The notes beneath the pieces were generated by a model that was given only the letters and a program-made list of their open reading frames with translations, had not been told where the DNA came from and made no database searches. Shown here piece after piece: positions 1 through 10,322 of a DNA stretch of 64,000 nucleotides. Both the position numbers and the translations under genes were made by a program. Position 1 is the first letter of the stretch, and every line of letters starts with the position of its first letter. The stretch comes from Symsagittifera roscoffensis (Eukaryota; Xenacoelomorpha; Acoela; Convolutidae). The stretch lies in NCBI RefSeq assembly GCF_963678635.1, contig NC_087071.1, positions 31,114,141 through 31,178,140 on the forward strand. Reading direction: 5' to 3'.

Positions 1-1
1 G

Positions 2-1291
2 AACAACGAGAGAAGAGATGCGGCTAAAAAAGATATCAGAAAATTAGTGGACGAGACAGGACTACTCAATCCCGACCTTCGAAAGGAGATGATTTACTCT
101 TGGGAGAAAGGATTTGTGGAGGACAAAGTGGAAAATCAATGTAAATCACCACCTAAAACAATACTCAGAAAGGACCCACTAAGAAAAAGCGGACAAGCAT
201 TAACCAGACAACTAAAAGGGAAAATCGCTTCTGAAACATACTCAACAATCAAGACGTCTACTGGCTCGATTTATAGGAAATCGGATATTGCACAATCGAA
301 AACGGTGCTGACACAAGAAAACCAGCGAAGCACGAGTAAAAGTCCATCGGTGGAACCTACAAAAAAGTTTGAGAGGATCAGTTCCCCAGAATTACTCGAG
401 GAGCTGGGATCAGATGAAGAACTACAAGAAGAAATGGAGATCGTAGATACGATGAATCCCATAGAGCGTTTTCAAAAGAGCCAAACAATAGTGACTTCAA
501 AAAACACAGAAGCAGGGGGAGGTCTGAGCTTGGCAGTCAAAAGAGCAAAACCTAATTTGGCGGGCCCAAAATCATCTATAGAGGAAAACGACACCAAGAA
601 GTCGGAAAAGAACGGGAAAGAAAAGAAAAATCGAAACAAGCAGCAACAGGGGACAAGCCAAACTGCGACGGCAGTCAACCCGGAACAGGAGCAATCAACA
701 TCAAGGCCGGAAAAAGTAGACACCAAAAATCAGTCAAGTTCTACACCGAAACCAAAACAGCGGTCAAAATTGAAATGTATTGACTCCCACACTCCCCTAG
801 AGGACATAGTCGACACATTCCACAATTGCAATTTAGCACCGTCCGAGTGGGAGAAGTATGAAGACCAATTGCTAAAAAGAGGAGTACAGCGAGTTGCAGA
901 CGAAATCCGAGGAAATCCCCAACAAATTTCGGAAAAAGATACAACTTTCGAACCACCACAAGGATTTTCGGACGAGTCGAGTACTGAAGAGTCGGGTATC
1001 AGACGAAGCTCCAGGCAAACGAAAAACAAGGAACCTAAACGCTTTGGAGACCCGATAAAGCATTCAATTAAAGAGATATCAGAAAATCTCACAGGGGTAG
1101 GACTTCTGAAGGAAGCACTTAAGGAATACAGAAATCAACTAAGAGATTTCAAGGATCGAAGCGATAGACCAATGGAATCAAAAGTGAGACGACTCGAAAG
1201 ACACCTCTTCATGCGAAAATTTTGGTATGCTACACTAGACGAAGGGGTTGAATGGAACCCGAGTTGGGAAATAGAGTTGGAAGAAAACTGA
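2..1291 (+). CDS. C-terminal part of an LTR-retrotransposon polyprotein, cut by the window edge
   Basis: The frame is open from the first base to a TGA at 1289, about 430 codons, so the true start lies outside the window; the GTG at 47 is not a credible start. The protein is rich in Lys, Glu, Ser, Thr and Gln and looks largely disordered. Near codon 340 it has 'RRSSRQ' and then 'PKRFGDP', the kind of basic Arg-Ser plus RFGDP tail often found after the integrase in Ty3/gypsy polyproteins. A helical, charged C-terminus of about 60 residues follows. A purine tract and a TG-starting, LTR-like sequence lie 115 bp downstream, as expected for the end of pol. There is no internal stop in 1.29 kb, so this is the least damaged frame in the window. 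It could also be a gag-like protein; I see no catalytic motif in the part visible. Confidence 0.55.
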   Translation, partial: NNERRDAAKKDIRKLVDETGLLNPDLRKEMIYSWEKGFVEDKVENQCKSPPKTILRKDPLRKSGQALTRQLKGKIASETYSTIKTSTGSIYRKSDIAQSKTVLTQENQRSTSKSPSVEPTKKFERISSPELLEELGSDEELQEEMEIVDTMNPIERFQKSQTIVTSKNTEAGGGLSLAVKRAKPNLAGPKSSIEENDTKKSEKNGKEKKNRNKQQQGTSQTATAVNPEQEQSTSRPEKVDTKNQSSSTPKPKQRSKLKCIDSHTPLEDIVDTFHNCNLAPSEWEKYEDQLLKRGVQRVADEIRGNPQQISEKDTTFEPPQGFSDESSTEESGIRRSSRQTKNKEPKRFGDPIKHSIKEISENLTGVGLLKEALKEYRNQLRDFKDRSDRPMESKVRRLERHLFMRKFWYATLDEGVEWNPSWEIELEEN

Positions 1292-1405
1292 GAATTCCAT
1301 AAACTAAACCGTCAATTAACCAAGAGACTTTCCTATGAATTGAGTATGTTGAACTCTTTTTAAATAAATTATCCTACTTACGTTGTATAATTTATTTCTT
1401 CCACC

Positions 1406-1413
1406 GAGGGGGG
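1406..1413 (+). other. Polypurine tract of the upstream LTR element
   Basis: GAGGGGGG stands just before a TGTGTCA start, the usual layout of the plus-strand primer site next to a 3' LTR. It lies 115 bp after the stop codon of the preceding frame. Confidence 0.5.
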
Positions 1414-1577
1414 TGTGTCATACCGCTACTGCAGTAGCAGTATTTGTCTATGTATGTACAACCAACCTATGGTGCTTACTCATTACTTTTATGGTTTGCT
1501 CAAGGTCATAGTGAGTGATGACATTGAGAATAAGTGAGAGATCAGAGTTCGTAACACTGATCTAGCTCTCAGTAACA
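1414..1577 (+). mobile_element. Short putative 3' LTR (limits tentative)
   Basis: The sequence begins TGTGTCATACC directly after the polypurine tract, and a plausible TG...ACA end falls at 1575-1577. The matching 5' LTR lies outside the window, so the right limit is a guess. A 14-bp perfect palindrome (GCTACTGCAGTAGC, 1425-1438) sits near the left end. Confidence 0.4.
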
Positions 1578-1698
1578 AAATAAAACAAAAGAAAAAGAAA
1601 ACCTAAATTCAATATTTCAAATACAGTATTGAATTACAACTTGTTTTCAACCGATATCGCAACGCATATCACAGAAATAAACACTTTACAAAAATGAT

Positions 1699-2112
1699 TC
1701 ACTGAGAGAGTGCCTCCAAAATACAGCCAGCATTTCCCCACTGAACTGCAAGATCCAGTCTCTGTTTAACATGTTTAAGAGCGAGTTTCTCACCTGTCGT
1801 GTCCTTGATGCTACCTGCCAAGTCTTTGATGAATTCCATTCCGCTAAATTGTTATCCTCTTTCAAATTTGGTGACTTAGTATGGTTGTATCTTATCAAAA
1901 AGAACAAAGAAAAACATTTGTTGTAGTGAGTTAGATAGTTCTGCTGGTGACCAGGATTTACTGTTAGCACACAATATACAACATAGTTTATCCGTCATCT
2001 TATTGCTGGGAAACTCCGTGGCCCCACCCAGGCCATTATAAAGTACCTTCCTAGCGTCGGCATCTGCCAGGATTCTCCTTGCTACGACAAGCTTTTCAAA
2101 GTATTCCTCCAT
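1699..2112 (-). pseudogene. C-terminal tail of a reverse-transcriptase element ('QxGNA' tail family)
   Basis: On the minus strand a frame ending at the TGA complementary to 1699-1701 encodes a block with 'FIKDLAGSIKDTTGE', then 'KQRLDLAVQWGNAGC'. This matches the fragment at 32012-32300, which has 'FLKELSRRIDAKTQE' and 'RQRLGITVQRGNAIC', so both are tails of the same kind of element, known to me as the last ~60 residues of some metazoan reverse-transcriptase ORFs. Upstream (2112-1876) an 'ARRILADADARKVLYNGLGG' stretch and 'KLCCILCANSKSWSPAEL' are probably part of the same protein in a shifted frame. At least one frameshift separates the two parts. Orientation is opposite to the neighbouring LTR element. 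Confidence 0.5.
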
Positions 2113-2459
2113 CCTTCCTTGAACGGGTGGCAGAGAAGGCAGTAGAGTGTCTCCTAACGCTCATCAACCTCTCTTTTACTTTTTAGGTCCTTTCTGATTG
2201 TCACTTGACTTGGTTTTGTTAATTGCACTAAATCATTTAAGTTTTTCTTTGAGTTGTCCAAAATTGCAGTTTTCTCTTAATCTTAAACTTTGATTTACTC
2301 TGCTTTCAAAGATTGCTTTCCGTGCTTAGCATGTTTGTTTCTCTAAGCATACTTTACTTTCTCTTTACCTTTACCTTGATAAATTTGGTGTTTGTCCTCA
2401 AGTGTTTACGATAACCATACGGTTTAAAAAGAAAGAATTGAACAGTTAAGCATTACTTC

Positions 2460-3110
2460 CCGGGTTGACCTCCATAGACCAAAAAAGCTTATCGTACAAT
2501 TTCCATTCACGAAAATTTTCTAACAAGCATTTTTTCAACCGAAATTAAAGTTTTCAAAAAAAGTCTAGAAACTTTTTTTAGGTTGTTTTACGCTTATTTG
2601 TCGTTTTTTGTTAGGAATGAAATTTTTCACACAAAAAAAATCGAGAAAAGAAATTGTTATTGTACAATTTTCATTTATGATAATATTATAATAAGCATTT
2701 GCTTCGCCGAAGTAAAATTTTCGTATTAATAGAAAAAATTTTTAGGGTATTTTAAGCTTATTAACGTCGTTTGTGTTACGAATGATTTTTTTCTCACAAA
2801 AAAAAAGTATTTTTTTGCTCAAAAAAATGAGCAAAAAAATAATTATCGTACAAGTTTCACGTATGAAAGTTTTACAATGTGCATTTTTTCCATCGAAACA
2901 AAAAAAACTGTGAAATAATTATGTTGATGAAAAAAAGCTATTTTTACAAGTCCATTGATGGAAAAAAAGGTTGTCGTACAATTTCGTTATTGGAAAAAAT
3001 GCTTGTAGTGCTACTATCGTACAATCTTTTTTATTATATGGAATTCTACGAAATTGTACGACAAGCATTTTTTCCATAAACGAAAAATGTACGATAAGCA
3101 TTTATGTCAA
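2460..3110. repeat. AT-rich degenerate inverted/tandem repeats around a 'CGTACAAT' core
   Basis: A motif of the form TCGTACAATTT followed by a run of A and then AATGCTTGT recurs several times (about 2490, 2660, 2842, 2975, 3020) and in reverse complement at 3052-3105. The segments 2957-3007 and 3050-3079 form a good inverted repeat: a GGAAAAAATGCTTG arm against a CAAGCATTTTTTCC arm. It resembles a foldback or MITE-like remnant. No coding signal is seen. Confidence 0.55.
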
Positions 3111-4369
3111 TCCGGGCTGTTAACTATCCCCCCCCCCCCTATTGCAAGATGGAAATTAACAAGTTTTGACATTAAAGTTATTTCGAATCAGAAATCAGCA
3201 AAATTTCATTATTTGGTCTGCTATGAATGTTTGCTGAACCTTTCTAGAAATAAAATACTGAATAAATTTCGGAAATGAATTTCGGTACCCAAATTTGTTC
3301 AATTAAAGACTGAATTCTTATGGCCTTCTCGGGAAAAAGCCTTCTCGGGATGGATATTATGTGTTTCATCTTGGTGCCTATTTGTCGAGCTGTTTTTGGG
3401 AGATTTTAGAAATAGGTTTGTCATGTGAGTTTTAGTCCGAGTGAAGAAATTTCTGGCCTGTGGTGTCTGGTGGTGAACCTGCTGAGCACGGGTAAGATTG
3501 TTCCTTACTATCGAGTTATCTAGAGTTCTGATATTTGTTTTTGATAAGTTGTATTTTAAAAAAATTTTCAAGTTTAAAATTTCATTTCTTTTATTACAGG
3601 CTAGCTTAGTCCCACCTCGTGTTCAATCTAGTTTCTTTTTTAATCCCTCTGACGTATTGTTAATATATAGAAAAACAACAAGTAATCGTCAAACTTTTAA
3701 ATTGGATCAGATGTGAAACTCAGTAAAAGTGAGTTGTAATTTATAGGACCGACCACGAGTACGCATTACTTTACAATCATAGGTCAATTTCAAAAAGTAT
3801 GTCCAAAACTGAAAATCAAATCCAACTATCAACTTGTGATATTAGGCTCCCATTTTAGTGAATCTTGTCTCAAAGAACTGCTAAATGAAAAAATAGCTGA
3901 CCAGGAAAAATCTTCCGAAGTTAATGAACACTGGAGTCACACAATGCTTTTACCTCCTGAAAAATTGCTTTACCACGCCAAAAACCACCTTATTTTTTTG
4001 CGTACCAGACCTTGTGTTTGTAAAATAAATAGCTTCAGCAGTAGAAATGAAAGCTACCTTAAGCGAACTTTCTAGTTTCGAGCACAAGGATGGTACACAA
4101 AAGAATGAAAAAACCTTTGGTTTGATTCAATCAAGTGTGAAATATCTCCGAAAACGAAAACCAAAATACAATTGTACGGAACCCAATTCTTTTGAAGGAG
4201 TTTCTCTTTTTTTTTGAAATTAGAATCTTCTGACCTATAAAAAAGTTCGATGCCTGCCAAGGTAAAATTCGTATCGCAATGGACTCTGCCTATAGATGTG
4301 TCTGCGGAGAAGAAGTCACCGAAGATAGTTGGCTTGGCCTTTTTTGTCTGAACTTTTCAGCATTATTCT
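3111..4369. other. AT-rich stretch without a recognisable gene
   Basis: It holds a C12 homopolymer at 3128-3139 and short open frames under 90 codons that show no family resemblance. A GT-rich donor-like site near 3491 and a TTTTATTACAG acceptor-like site at 3590-3600 could bound a ~110-bp intron, but the flanking frames are not convincing. Confidence 0.4.
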
Positions 4370-4470
4370 TGTGCCAATCGGTCATCTCAAAGAAATTTGT
4401 TCTAGTTCGAATAGATTTTTTTCGAAACTTCGAGTTGACCATGTCATGGTCAATTCTTTCGCAGCAACTA
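4370..4470 (+). mobile_element. Fragment of the 5' end of a family-B LTR
   Basis: The sequence starts TGTGCCAATCGGTCAT. This matches the start of the LTR of copy B1 (TGTGCCAGTCGGTCAT, minus strand from 47219) and B3 (45971). About 65 bp further in, at 4435-4453, lies the same hairpin position as in B3 and B1, with a different stem sequence. The resemblance fades after about 4470. It is a truncated solo LTR relic. Confidence 0.5.
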
Positions 4471-4859
4471 AGATTTAGCAGTTATTACATGTGTACCAGA
4501 AGCTCACTGGATGCGGCGACTGAGATCGAAACGAGGATTTTCTAGTTCAAGTAAACTACTATCTAGATCAAAAGGAAAAACTTCCCAAACAATTCACCTG
4601 ACGGTCCAAAACTTCTCGAGTACTATACCCATCCTAGAGTAATATCATTGCAAGTTTCTTAAATTTCATGAAAAAAATTTGTCATTTAGCTGAAGTTAAA
4701 GCCAAAACTGTCGCCTAGATACCGTGAGATTCTGATTTCACTTACATGAATGGTTTTTATCTGACTATGTTGAGATAAGGCAGGTTTCAGTTTGATCCCT
4801 CTGAAAAGGATTAGTTTGATTTGACTACTAAGTTACTAAAATACCTGTGTGACTTTGTG
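4471..4859. other. No feature seen
   Basis: AT-rich sequence with stops in all frames. I see no repeat relation to the rest of the window apart from possible decayed continuation of the LTR relic to its left. Confidence 0.4.
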
Positions 4860-5100
4860 CATATCAGCTTGATTTGATTTTTCCGATTTAAAAAATACAA
4901 AATTTGTAAAATCTAATAAATTTGAATCTATTGGCCCGTGAAACTTATAAAAAAAGTTGAGAAAATTGGGAAAACTATTCGGACATGTTTTGGTGAACAA
5001 AAAATTTCTGCTTACGAATTTTCTAAAAATTATTTTTAATATTTATGAAATATTCTTACATACTCAAAAGTTTTCGACTCATAATCATTTTCAATGTAAT
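4860..5100 (+). repeat. Dispersed AT-rich repeat, copy 1
   Basis: The block contains 'CGGACATGTTTTGGTGAAC', followed by an AAAAAATTTC stretch. It aligns over some 200 bp with 11690-11905, which has 'CGGGCATGTTTTGGAGAAC' in the same orientation. The two copies bracket the Penelope remnant and the small Ty3/gypsy element. Confidence 0.55.
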
Positions 5101-6199
5101 TTTTTTTTATTTGTAGGTTTTTCGACTTTTACTTATACATATTTGATGATACTGAAAAAGCAAAAACGTTCGTATTACAATTTTAAAAAGTATTTTTTTA
5201 ATAACTTTTATTGACTCATTGTCATTTTTAAAAGATTAAAAACTCATAAACAAAACCCAAAGCCCATCAAAAGGCACAATAAAAAAGGTTTCTTAGAACA
5301 AAAAGAATATTTTTAGGCAAGTTGCCTGTTTTATGCCTTAAACAACCTCACCTATGAAACTAAGAATTAGGTTTAACAAATTTTACTGCGATACCTTGAC
5401 TAAACATAAGTCCTTATGCCAAAAAACAGCTGAAAAATGTCCGACATTTGATACAATCGACCCGAGCTTTCAATTAAAGAAAATATTTAATAATTTCGCT
5501 TGATACTATCATAATGGCATAAGGAAACATCGATCAATTTACCGTGCTTGCGACGTTGTAAGACTGTGAAGATACCTGAAAGAAAATCATTAGCGATTCG
5601 AACCAATGGTCTACTGTCAGAAGGTAACACAACAATTTATCTTCCAGAAACTACTCGCGACATCGTGTCTTATAATTCAAGTAACAAATCACGTTATCTC
5701 CAGATGGAAGCAGCATTTCAGCTTCGTGGTGAAGCACTGGCGTGAATTGCACCAAGCTGTAGAACTGGAGCTGCTAGCAAAAAGGTAGAGGAAAACCTAA
5801 TTTAAGTAGAAAACAAAGAAAGGCGAGGCAAAAGCGACAGGCAACCAGGGTAATCGGCTAATTGCAGACGTAGTTTTCCATAGTTCTGATAAGCCTTCAA
5901 ACCATGGCTCAAATTGCTGAGCCAGTTCTACTTTGGAGATGGTCACGCATACTTCTAAATAGAATTGATGATTGGCAGTCTCTATTGGAATTGAAAAAAC
6001 TGCTAAAAAAAACGATATGGTTCAGCTAACTAAAATTGTTGATGAAATCAATTAAATAAAATAAAGTCTTCCATTGGTGTTTTTCGGTTTACACCAAAAT
6101 CTCAGGTAAAATGAATGCTTAACTTAAAAACTGTCAAATTGCAAAGGAATACTGCTAGGAAAGACAGACTTTTTAATAATAATTTTATTTGATATTAAA
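5101..6199. other. AT-rich DNA; 5120-5230 resembles 32330-32460
   Basis: The stretch 5120-5230 has TTGATGATACTG, AAAACGTTCGTATT and a TTTTAAAAAGTATTT block, matching the downstream flank of the giant element (32340-32410 and its duplicate at ~34885-34950). Both may be 3'-region sequence of Penelope-like elements. The rest has only short unrelated frames, the longest about 65 codons at 5548-5745. Confidence 0.4.
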
Positions 6200-7545
6200 T
6201 TGCCAATTTTTGTTGAAGAGTTTCTCTCGTCTGGTTCGAAACATCCGATTGAGGAAAGTTTAAGGAAATTCTTCTGCTGGCCAACTCTGATAAATAACTA
6301 AGAAACCTACGGGAGACTGGAAATGAGGGGGTAAAAATGTGAAAAAATTTTCAGCAAAGTGATACGCAACGAATACGAGAAAAATACCGGTTGATCTTCC
6401 ACTTTCAAGATTGGTAAAATCTTTGAAGCAAAGTTATCTTTTTGCTGTTTTTTATCATAAAGGCAATATATTTTGTGTCAAGAAAAGACAATATTGTGGC
6501 ATAAAACAACAGGAAATTTTGAATTGCCAATAGTTTACAAAAATTGAGAAGGGCACTGATAGTTTGATCATGACAGTGGAAAAGGATATCATGAACAAAC
6601 TGATTGAAATAAAAAAAACTAGATTTTACAAGTGAAAAAAAATCATTGAAAACTTAGAATTACCGGAACTCAGCCCGCTAAGTTGTACGGCATGGCTAAA
6701 GTACATAAAAAAGAAACACCCCTCCGTTCGGTCTATCAACACCTGGCGGTAGTTATCACTTGCTGAATAAATTTTTGACCCCCTTTTTGAAAAATCCACT
6801 CGTGCAAATTTTGAAACAGCTACGTTACATGCTCGAAAAAAACTGGAAAAACTAAAACTTGACAAAACGAACAAATGATTGACTAGACGTTAGCTGTTTG
6901 TACACAAAGATCCCGTATCGTTAGCATTTGAGAGTGTTTTACGCAAACTGTTTTCAAGTACTTATGCATTAAACATTGAACACTCAACTCTTAAAATGCT
7001 GCTTAATTAAGCATTGACAATTTTCTTTTCAAAAATTATTGAAAATGGTATTGCCAGAAAAATCGGTTAATCATGGGTGCATCCTTGGCAATAGCGCTTG
7101 CATATATATGCATGCAAGTATTTGAAGGAATAATTAAAGAAGCAAACGGCGTACTCAAACAAACAACAACAAAAAATTTCTAAAAAAATTGTCCAATATG
7201 CCGTGTAAACTTTGTTTGGAGCAGTTTGGAACAGTAAAGGCCTGAACTGAAAACTTGTTTGACGTCGCTTTATTCAATATTTGATTGTAATCTGAAGTCT
7301 CATATGATTTATGAAACAAAATGTTGTGGGTTTAGTTTCTCCTAGCGTGGACAAACGTGCCGACATCTAACTTATCGGTCAATAGGGCATCAAAAATGAT
7401 ACGTCAATTGAAGAGAAATCTGCAGATCATTGTGGTCAATCTAAGGCATTTAAATGGCGACTGATTGACGAAAGCAATTACCTTGAGAAATTATTGTCCT
7501 TGAGGGCAACTTATTTAAAACAAACGCAAGCCCCAACTGAACGCG
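6200..7545 (+). pseudogene. Ruined Penelope-like element (reverse transcriptase plus GIY-YIG)
   Basis: Fragments in shifting frames give the Penelope order. At 6235-6290 there is a 'KFKEILLLANSD' piece like the 'KFNEIHFLADINSF' of the second element at 35.9 kb. At 6667-6760 come 'PAKLYGMAKVHKKETPLRSV' and then 'TPGGSYHLLNKFL', matching 'PARLYGSAKVHKQGTPFRPV' of the other copy (reverse-transcriptase motif region). At 7330-7410 a 'RGQTCRHLTYRSIGHQ' piece is the GIY-YIG nuclease motif (YVGQT-RHL-R). Many stops and frameshifts interrupt it, and no catalytic DD was located. The small Ty3/gypsy element begins right after it. Confidence 0.6.
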
Positions 7546-7559
7546 CGCGACAAGTACAG

Positions 7560-7689
7560 TGAAGAAAACTCAAAACTGAATACAAATTCAATTCCAACAA
7601 GGCTTCACGCAAAATCTGAAATAAAACAAACAACTAAAATTTACATATCTCTTTTTACGTATCTCTATCTATATTTACGTATCTCTACA
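7560..7689 (-). mobile_element. 3' LTR of the small Ty3/gypsy element
   Basis: It shares the block around CAATTCCAACAAGGCTTCAC, AAAATCTGAA and ACAAACAAC with 11507-11590. In plus-strand reading it runs TGAAG...CTACA, giving TG...CA ends. It carries two copies of TTTACGTATCTCTA near its right end. A purine tract (CTCGGGGGA on the minus strand, 7690-7698) adjoins it as the polypurine tract. Confidence 0.6.
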
Positions 7690-7730
7690 TCCCCCGAGTC
7701 AGAGACTGCGTATAACTCTATCGCCGCATG

Positions 7731-8254
7731 CTACAAAGCAACCCAGTTACCAGACTCTGCCTGATAACACAACCTGGCCTTCCGAGCACGCGCTGACCTT
7801 CTTTCCCCGCTCTCTACTGTCCGATCTTCCGCAACCACTTGAGGCTTCAACTTGTCCCCGGTGTTCCCTGGCGTCCCCAGCCCAACAGTCGATTCCGGTA
7901 GCATCACTGGTAACTGATCGGACGTCGTCTCCACTGTAAGCGGCATGGGCTCCTCTATACGCTGCTATCCTGGTTACTGTACCGGTACCTCAACTACATT
8001 GTTCCATCAGTGGGGGTAAACTCAGGCGACTGCGGTAAACTGTAACCTTCAGATTGACCACTGTAGGATCGTGGCACCACCACAATGGAGGACTGGGGCA
8101 TTGAATACCTCCTTAGAAATAAACGATTCCTCAGTGTCGTTCTGCCAGACCCGTCTACATTAACCAGGTACTGATTGTTGGCTCGTACCTCAATCACTAC
8201 ACCTGACCGATCCCACCTCCTAGCATGACCACCTACTTGATTTTGTACAAACAC
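7731..8254 (-). pseudogene. Integrase C-terminal domain and tail (small Ty3/gypsy)
   Basis: The upstream part (8254-7994) begins 'FVQNQVGGHARRWDRSGVV' and continues with 'YLVNVDGSGRTTLRNRLFL', the SH3-like C-terminal integrase domain pattern of many gypsy elements (VQNQ...RWD.SG...VDGSGR.T.RNR.F). The last part (7946-7731) has an Arg-rich tail with 'RRSARARKARLCY'. A stop or frameshift lies between the two pieces. Confidence 0.65.
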
Positions 8255-8365
8255 CCTGTCACCGACCCTCAGTGGTTCTAATGGTCGAGCACCAATGTGA
8301 AGCTTCTCTAGCGTCTATGACTAGCGAGACCATAGAGCCGATTCCTTCTCATTCCAGGCATCCCG

Positions 8366-8674
8366 TCACACGGAACGGACAAGGTGGTGCGTGAACTTCT
8401 CCTGCTGTATTGCAAATGCAAAAACGTCCCTCAACGGCCGTCCGATCAGTATCTGAGTGGGGGACATCTCACTATCAGCGTCAAGCGTGTTGCGAATGGC
8501 TAACATGGTCTTCAGCAGTTTGTCACAGTTGAGCGACCCGTTTGGGCCAATGTTTGCCATGAGCGTCCTCTTCGCTTGGTTAACGGCTACTTCCGCCCTT
8601 CCGTTTAATTGTGGGAAGTATGCAGACGATAGACGATATCGCACACCCCACTTTGTCAAGAATTCCCTTGTCAC
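8366..8674 (-). pseudogene. Integrase core, C-terminal half (small Ty3/gypsy)
   Basis: It contains 'YFPQLNGRAEVAVNQAKR', the region around the catalytic Glu of the DDE core (PQ-NG-AE), then the helical 'SPTQILIGRPLRD' segment typical of Ty3/gypsy integrases. The second catalytic Asp lies just upstream in a different frame and is not read here. Confidence 0.65.
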
Positions 8675-8811
8675 AGAAGAGTTGAACTCTGCTCCCCGTC
8701 ACTTGACAGCTCCTGACACACACCAAACGTCTCGAACAGTGATCTCAGGCACGCCACTAAAGCTGCCGCTCCAGATAATTCCGTGCAGCATTTAGTGTTC
8801 TATATATCTTT

Positions 8812-9273
8812 CTAACTGGACAAGCGGTCTTCTACCACCACGTAGTTATGTCCCGGATGCTCAAAGAAATCAGCAAAAATAGCTTCGAATGGGGTCGCAG
8901 CCACCGGGCATACATTAGACGGAGGGGGTGGTGCCTCTGACGGGGCATTTCGTTTGCTCTCCTGGCATCCTTCCTGTGTTCTATTAATGTCTGCCGCCGT
9001 GCCCGGCCAGAATACGAGTTGGCGTGCGCTGGACAGCAAACCCGAAACACCTTGGTGAGCAGCTTGTAGCGCCATCAACGCCTCTCGTCGTAGGCTTGGT
9101 GGTACGACTACACGATCGCAGTACAATATTGTCCCTTCCACGACTAACAACTCATATTTGTACTTCCAGAACTGACTCAATGTATCGTTCGCCGTACCAA
9201 CCGCTCTAGGGAAACCGTTTTCAATGCAGGCGCAAAGTCCAGCAAGCTCACTATCCGCGCCAATGGCAGCCAC
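8812..9273 (-). pseudogene. Integrase N-terminal zinc region and start of the core (small Ty3/gypsy)
   Basis: It reads 'AHQGVSGLLSSARQLVFWPG', the second His of the HHCC zinc site and the following helix. 'GCQESKRNAPSEAPPPPSN' is the linker after the CC pair, and 'FEAIFADFFEHPGHNYVVV' carries the first catalytic Asp (FADFF). The first Cys of the CC pair looks altered (position of 'NRTQEGCQ'). The ordinary family order is kept. Confidence 0.65.
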
Positions 9274-9317
9274 AATCCTCTCCCAAGTGATGGCCGTCGT
9301 AGCTATAGTTTCCTATT

Positions 9318-9533
9318 TCACTGTGACCATGATCGCTGATTCAATTCCATCTGGGCCGTCTGAAGCTTCGCTACTAGTTCGGATGGATACCGAGATGTGA
9401 CGTCTGCGGCAGTGTTTGTCTTGCCCGGCAGTTGATGAATAGCAAAACTCCATGTCATCGTTCGCTGCTTTAGCCGGAACAATCGCGTGTTACTTATCCC
9501 GTCTATTGTTCTATCGCCCAGCAGCTTCACCAA
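9318..9533 (-). pseudogene. RNase H C-terminal part (small Ty3/gypsy)
   Basis: 'LVKLLGDRTIDG'-type sequence followed by 'NTRLFRLKQRTMTW' and 'HQLPGKTNTAADVTSR' is the end of the Ty3/gypsy RNase H domain (the HxPGKxNxxADxxSR signature). Upstream the frame is broken, and the rest of the RNase H is scattered between 9533 and 9739. Confidence 0.6.
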
Positions 9534-9738
9534 CGGTTTGCGGTCGCTGACTACAAGTAGCTTTTCGCAACCTTGAGTAAAGTATTTAGTTTGCTCGAGC
9601 CCTCAAGCGACCGCAAGAGCTTCGCCCACCACTGGCGCGTATCGTGCTTCGGCTCCTGTAAGAAATCTCGATTCAGCCAATATGACTCGCCAGCCATCCT
9701 CACTGCAACCTGGGAGTTCTAACTCGCAGTTGCAATGT

Positions 9739-10245
9739 TTATGCGATAGAAATTACGCTAAGCCTTGCTTTGATCAATCGGGTCGCAAACAGGTCCTCCT
9801 CTGGTCGCAAGCATGTCCTCAGCTCAACACCAGATCGAATCATGTCCACGATTGCCGAATTCGAGCTTTCAAAGCTTCTTTCCAGCTCGACCGTCCACGC
9901 GAATGGCTGCTTGGGACTGAGGAACGGTTTGAAAGGCGCCATCACAACTCGCAGTTGTTCATACTGTGCCACTTGACTCACAAGCCCAAACCAACTGCGA
10001 GTATCTGCCAGCGATCTTGGAGTGGGAAATTCGCGGATAGCGTCCAAGTCCTTTGGCAATGACTCGATGCCGGTATCAGTGACCCGAAAACCTGCAAGTT
10101 GCCCCTTCCACGTTGAATTGAACGGTATCATCCTTGCATCGCTCTTTGCGCGGCACTTAGGTGAAAATTGCGTCGAATTTTTTCTTGTAGCCGTCACCAG
10201 AGGACAAGAAGCCCTGTGGCGCTCGCGTATAACGTCATCTGCCAA
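9739..10245 (-). pseudogene. Reverse-transcriptase thumb and connection (small Ty3/gypsy)
   Basis: It contains 'GFRVTDTGIESLPKDLDAI' and 'FPTPRSLADTRSWFGLVSQV', the segment after the palm in Ty3/gypsy reverse transcriptases, then 'MAPFKPFLSPKQPFAW', which leads to RNase H. Just upstream, in another frame near 10120-10150, 'RCKDDTVQF' is the position of the catalytic Tyr/Cys-x-Asp-Asp box; both Asp are present but the residue before them is Lys where Val is usual. The palm between 10150 and 10323 is shortened by a deletion. Confidence 0.6.
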
Positions 10246-10322
10246 ACGGTGTTATGAATGTCGTTAGATGCCGCTCTTCTGGCCTCAGCGGTACACTGTG
10301 GTTCCCGTTCCGTGACTGTTTT

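Noticed and set aside
1425-1438. GCTACTGCAGTAGC palindrome as a protein-binding operator
   Set aside because: One isolated palindrome within a putative LTR with no second copy or known factor; no support for a regulatory claim.
3491-3600. Possible ~110-bp intron of a host gene
   Set aside because: Donor-like and acceptor-like sites are present but the flanking sequence has no credible coding frame or family match.
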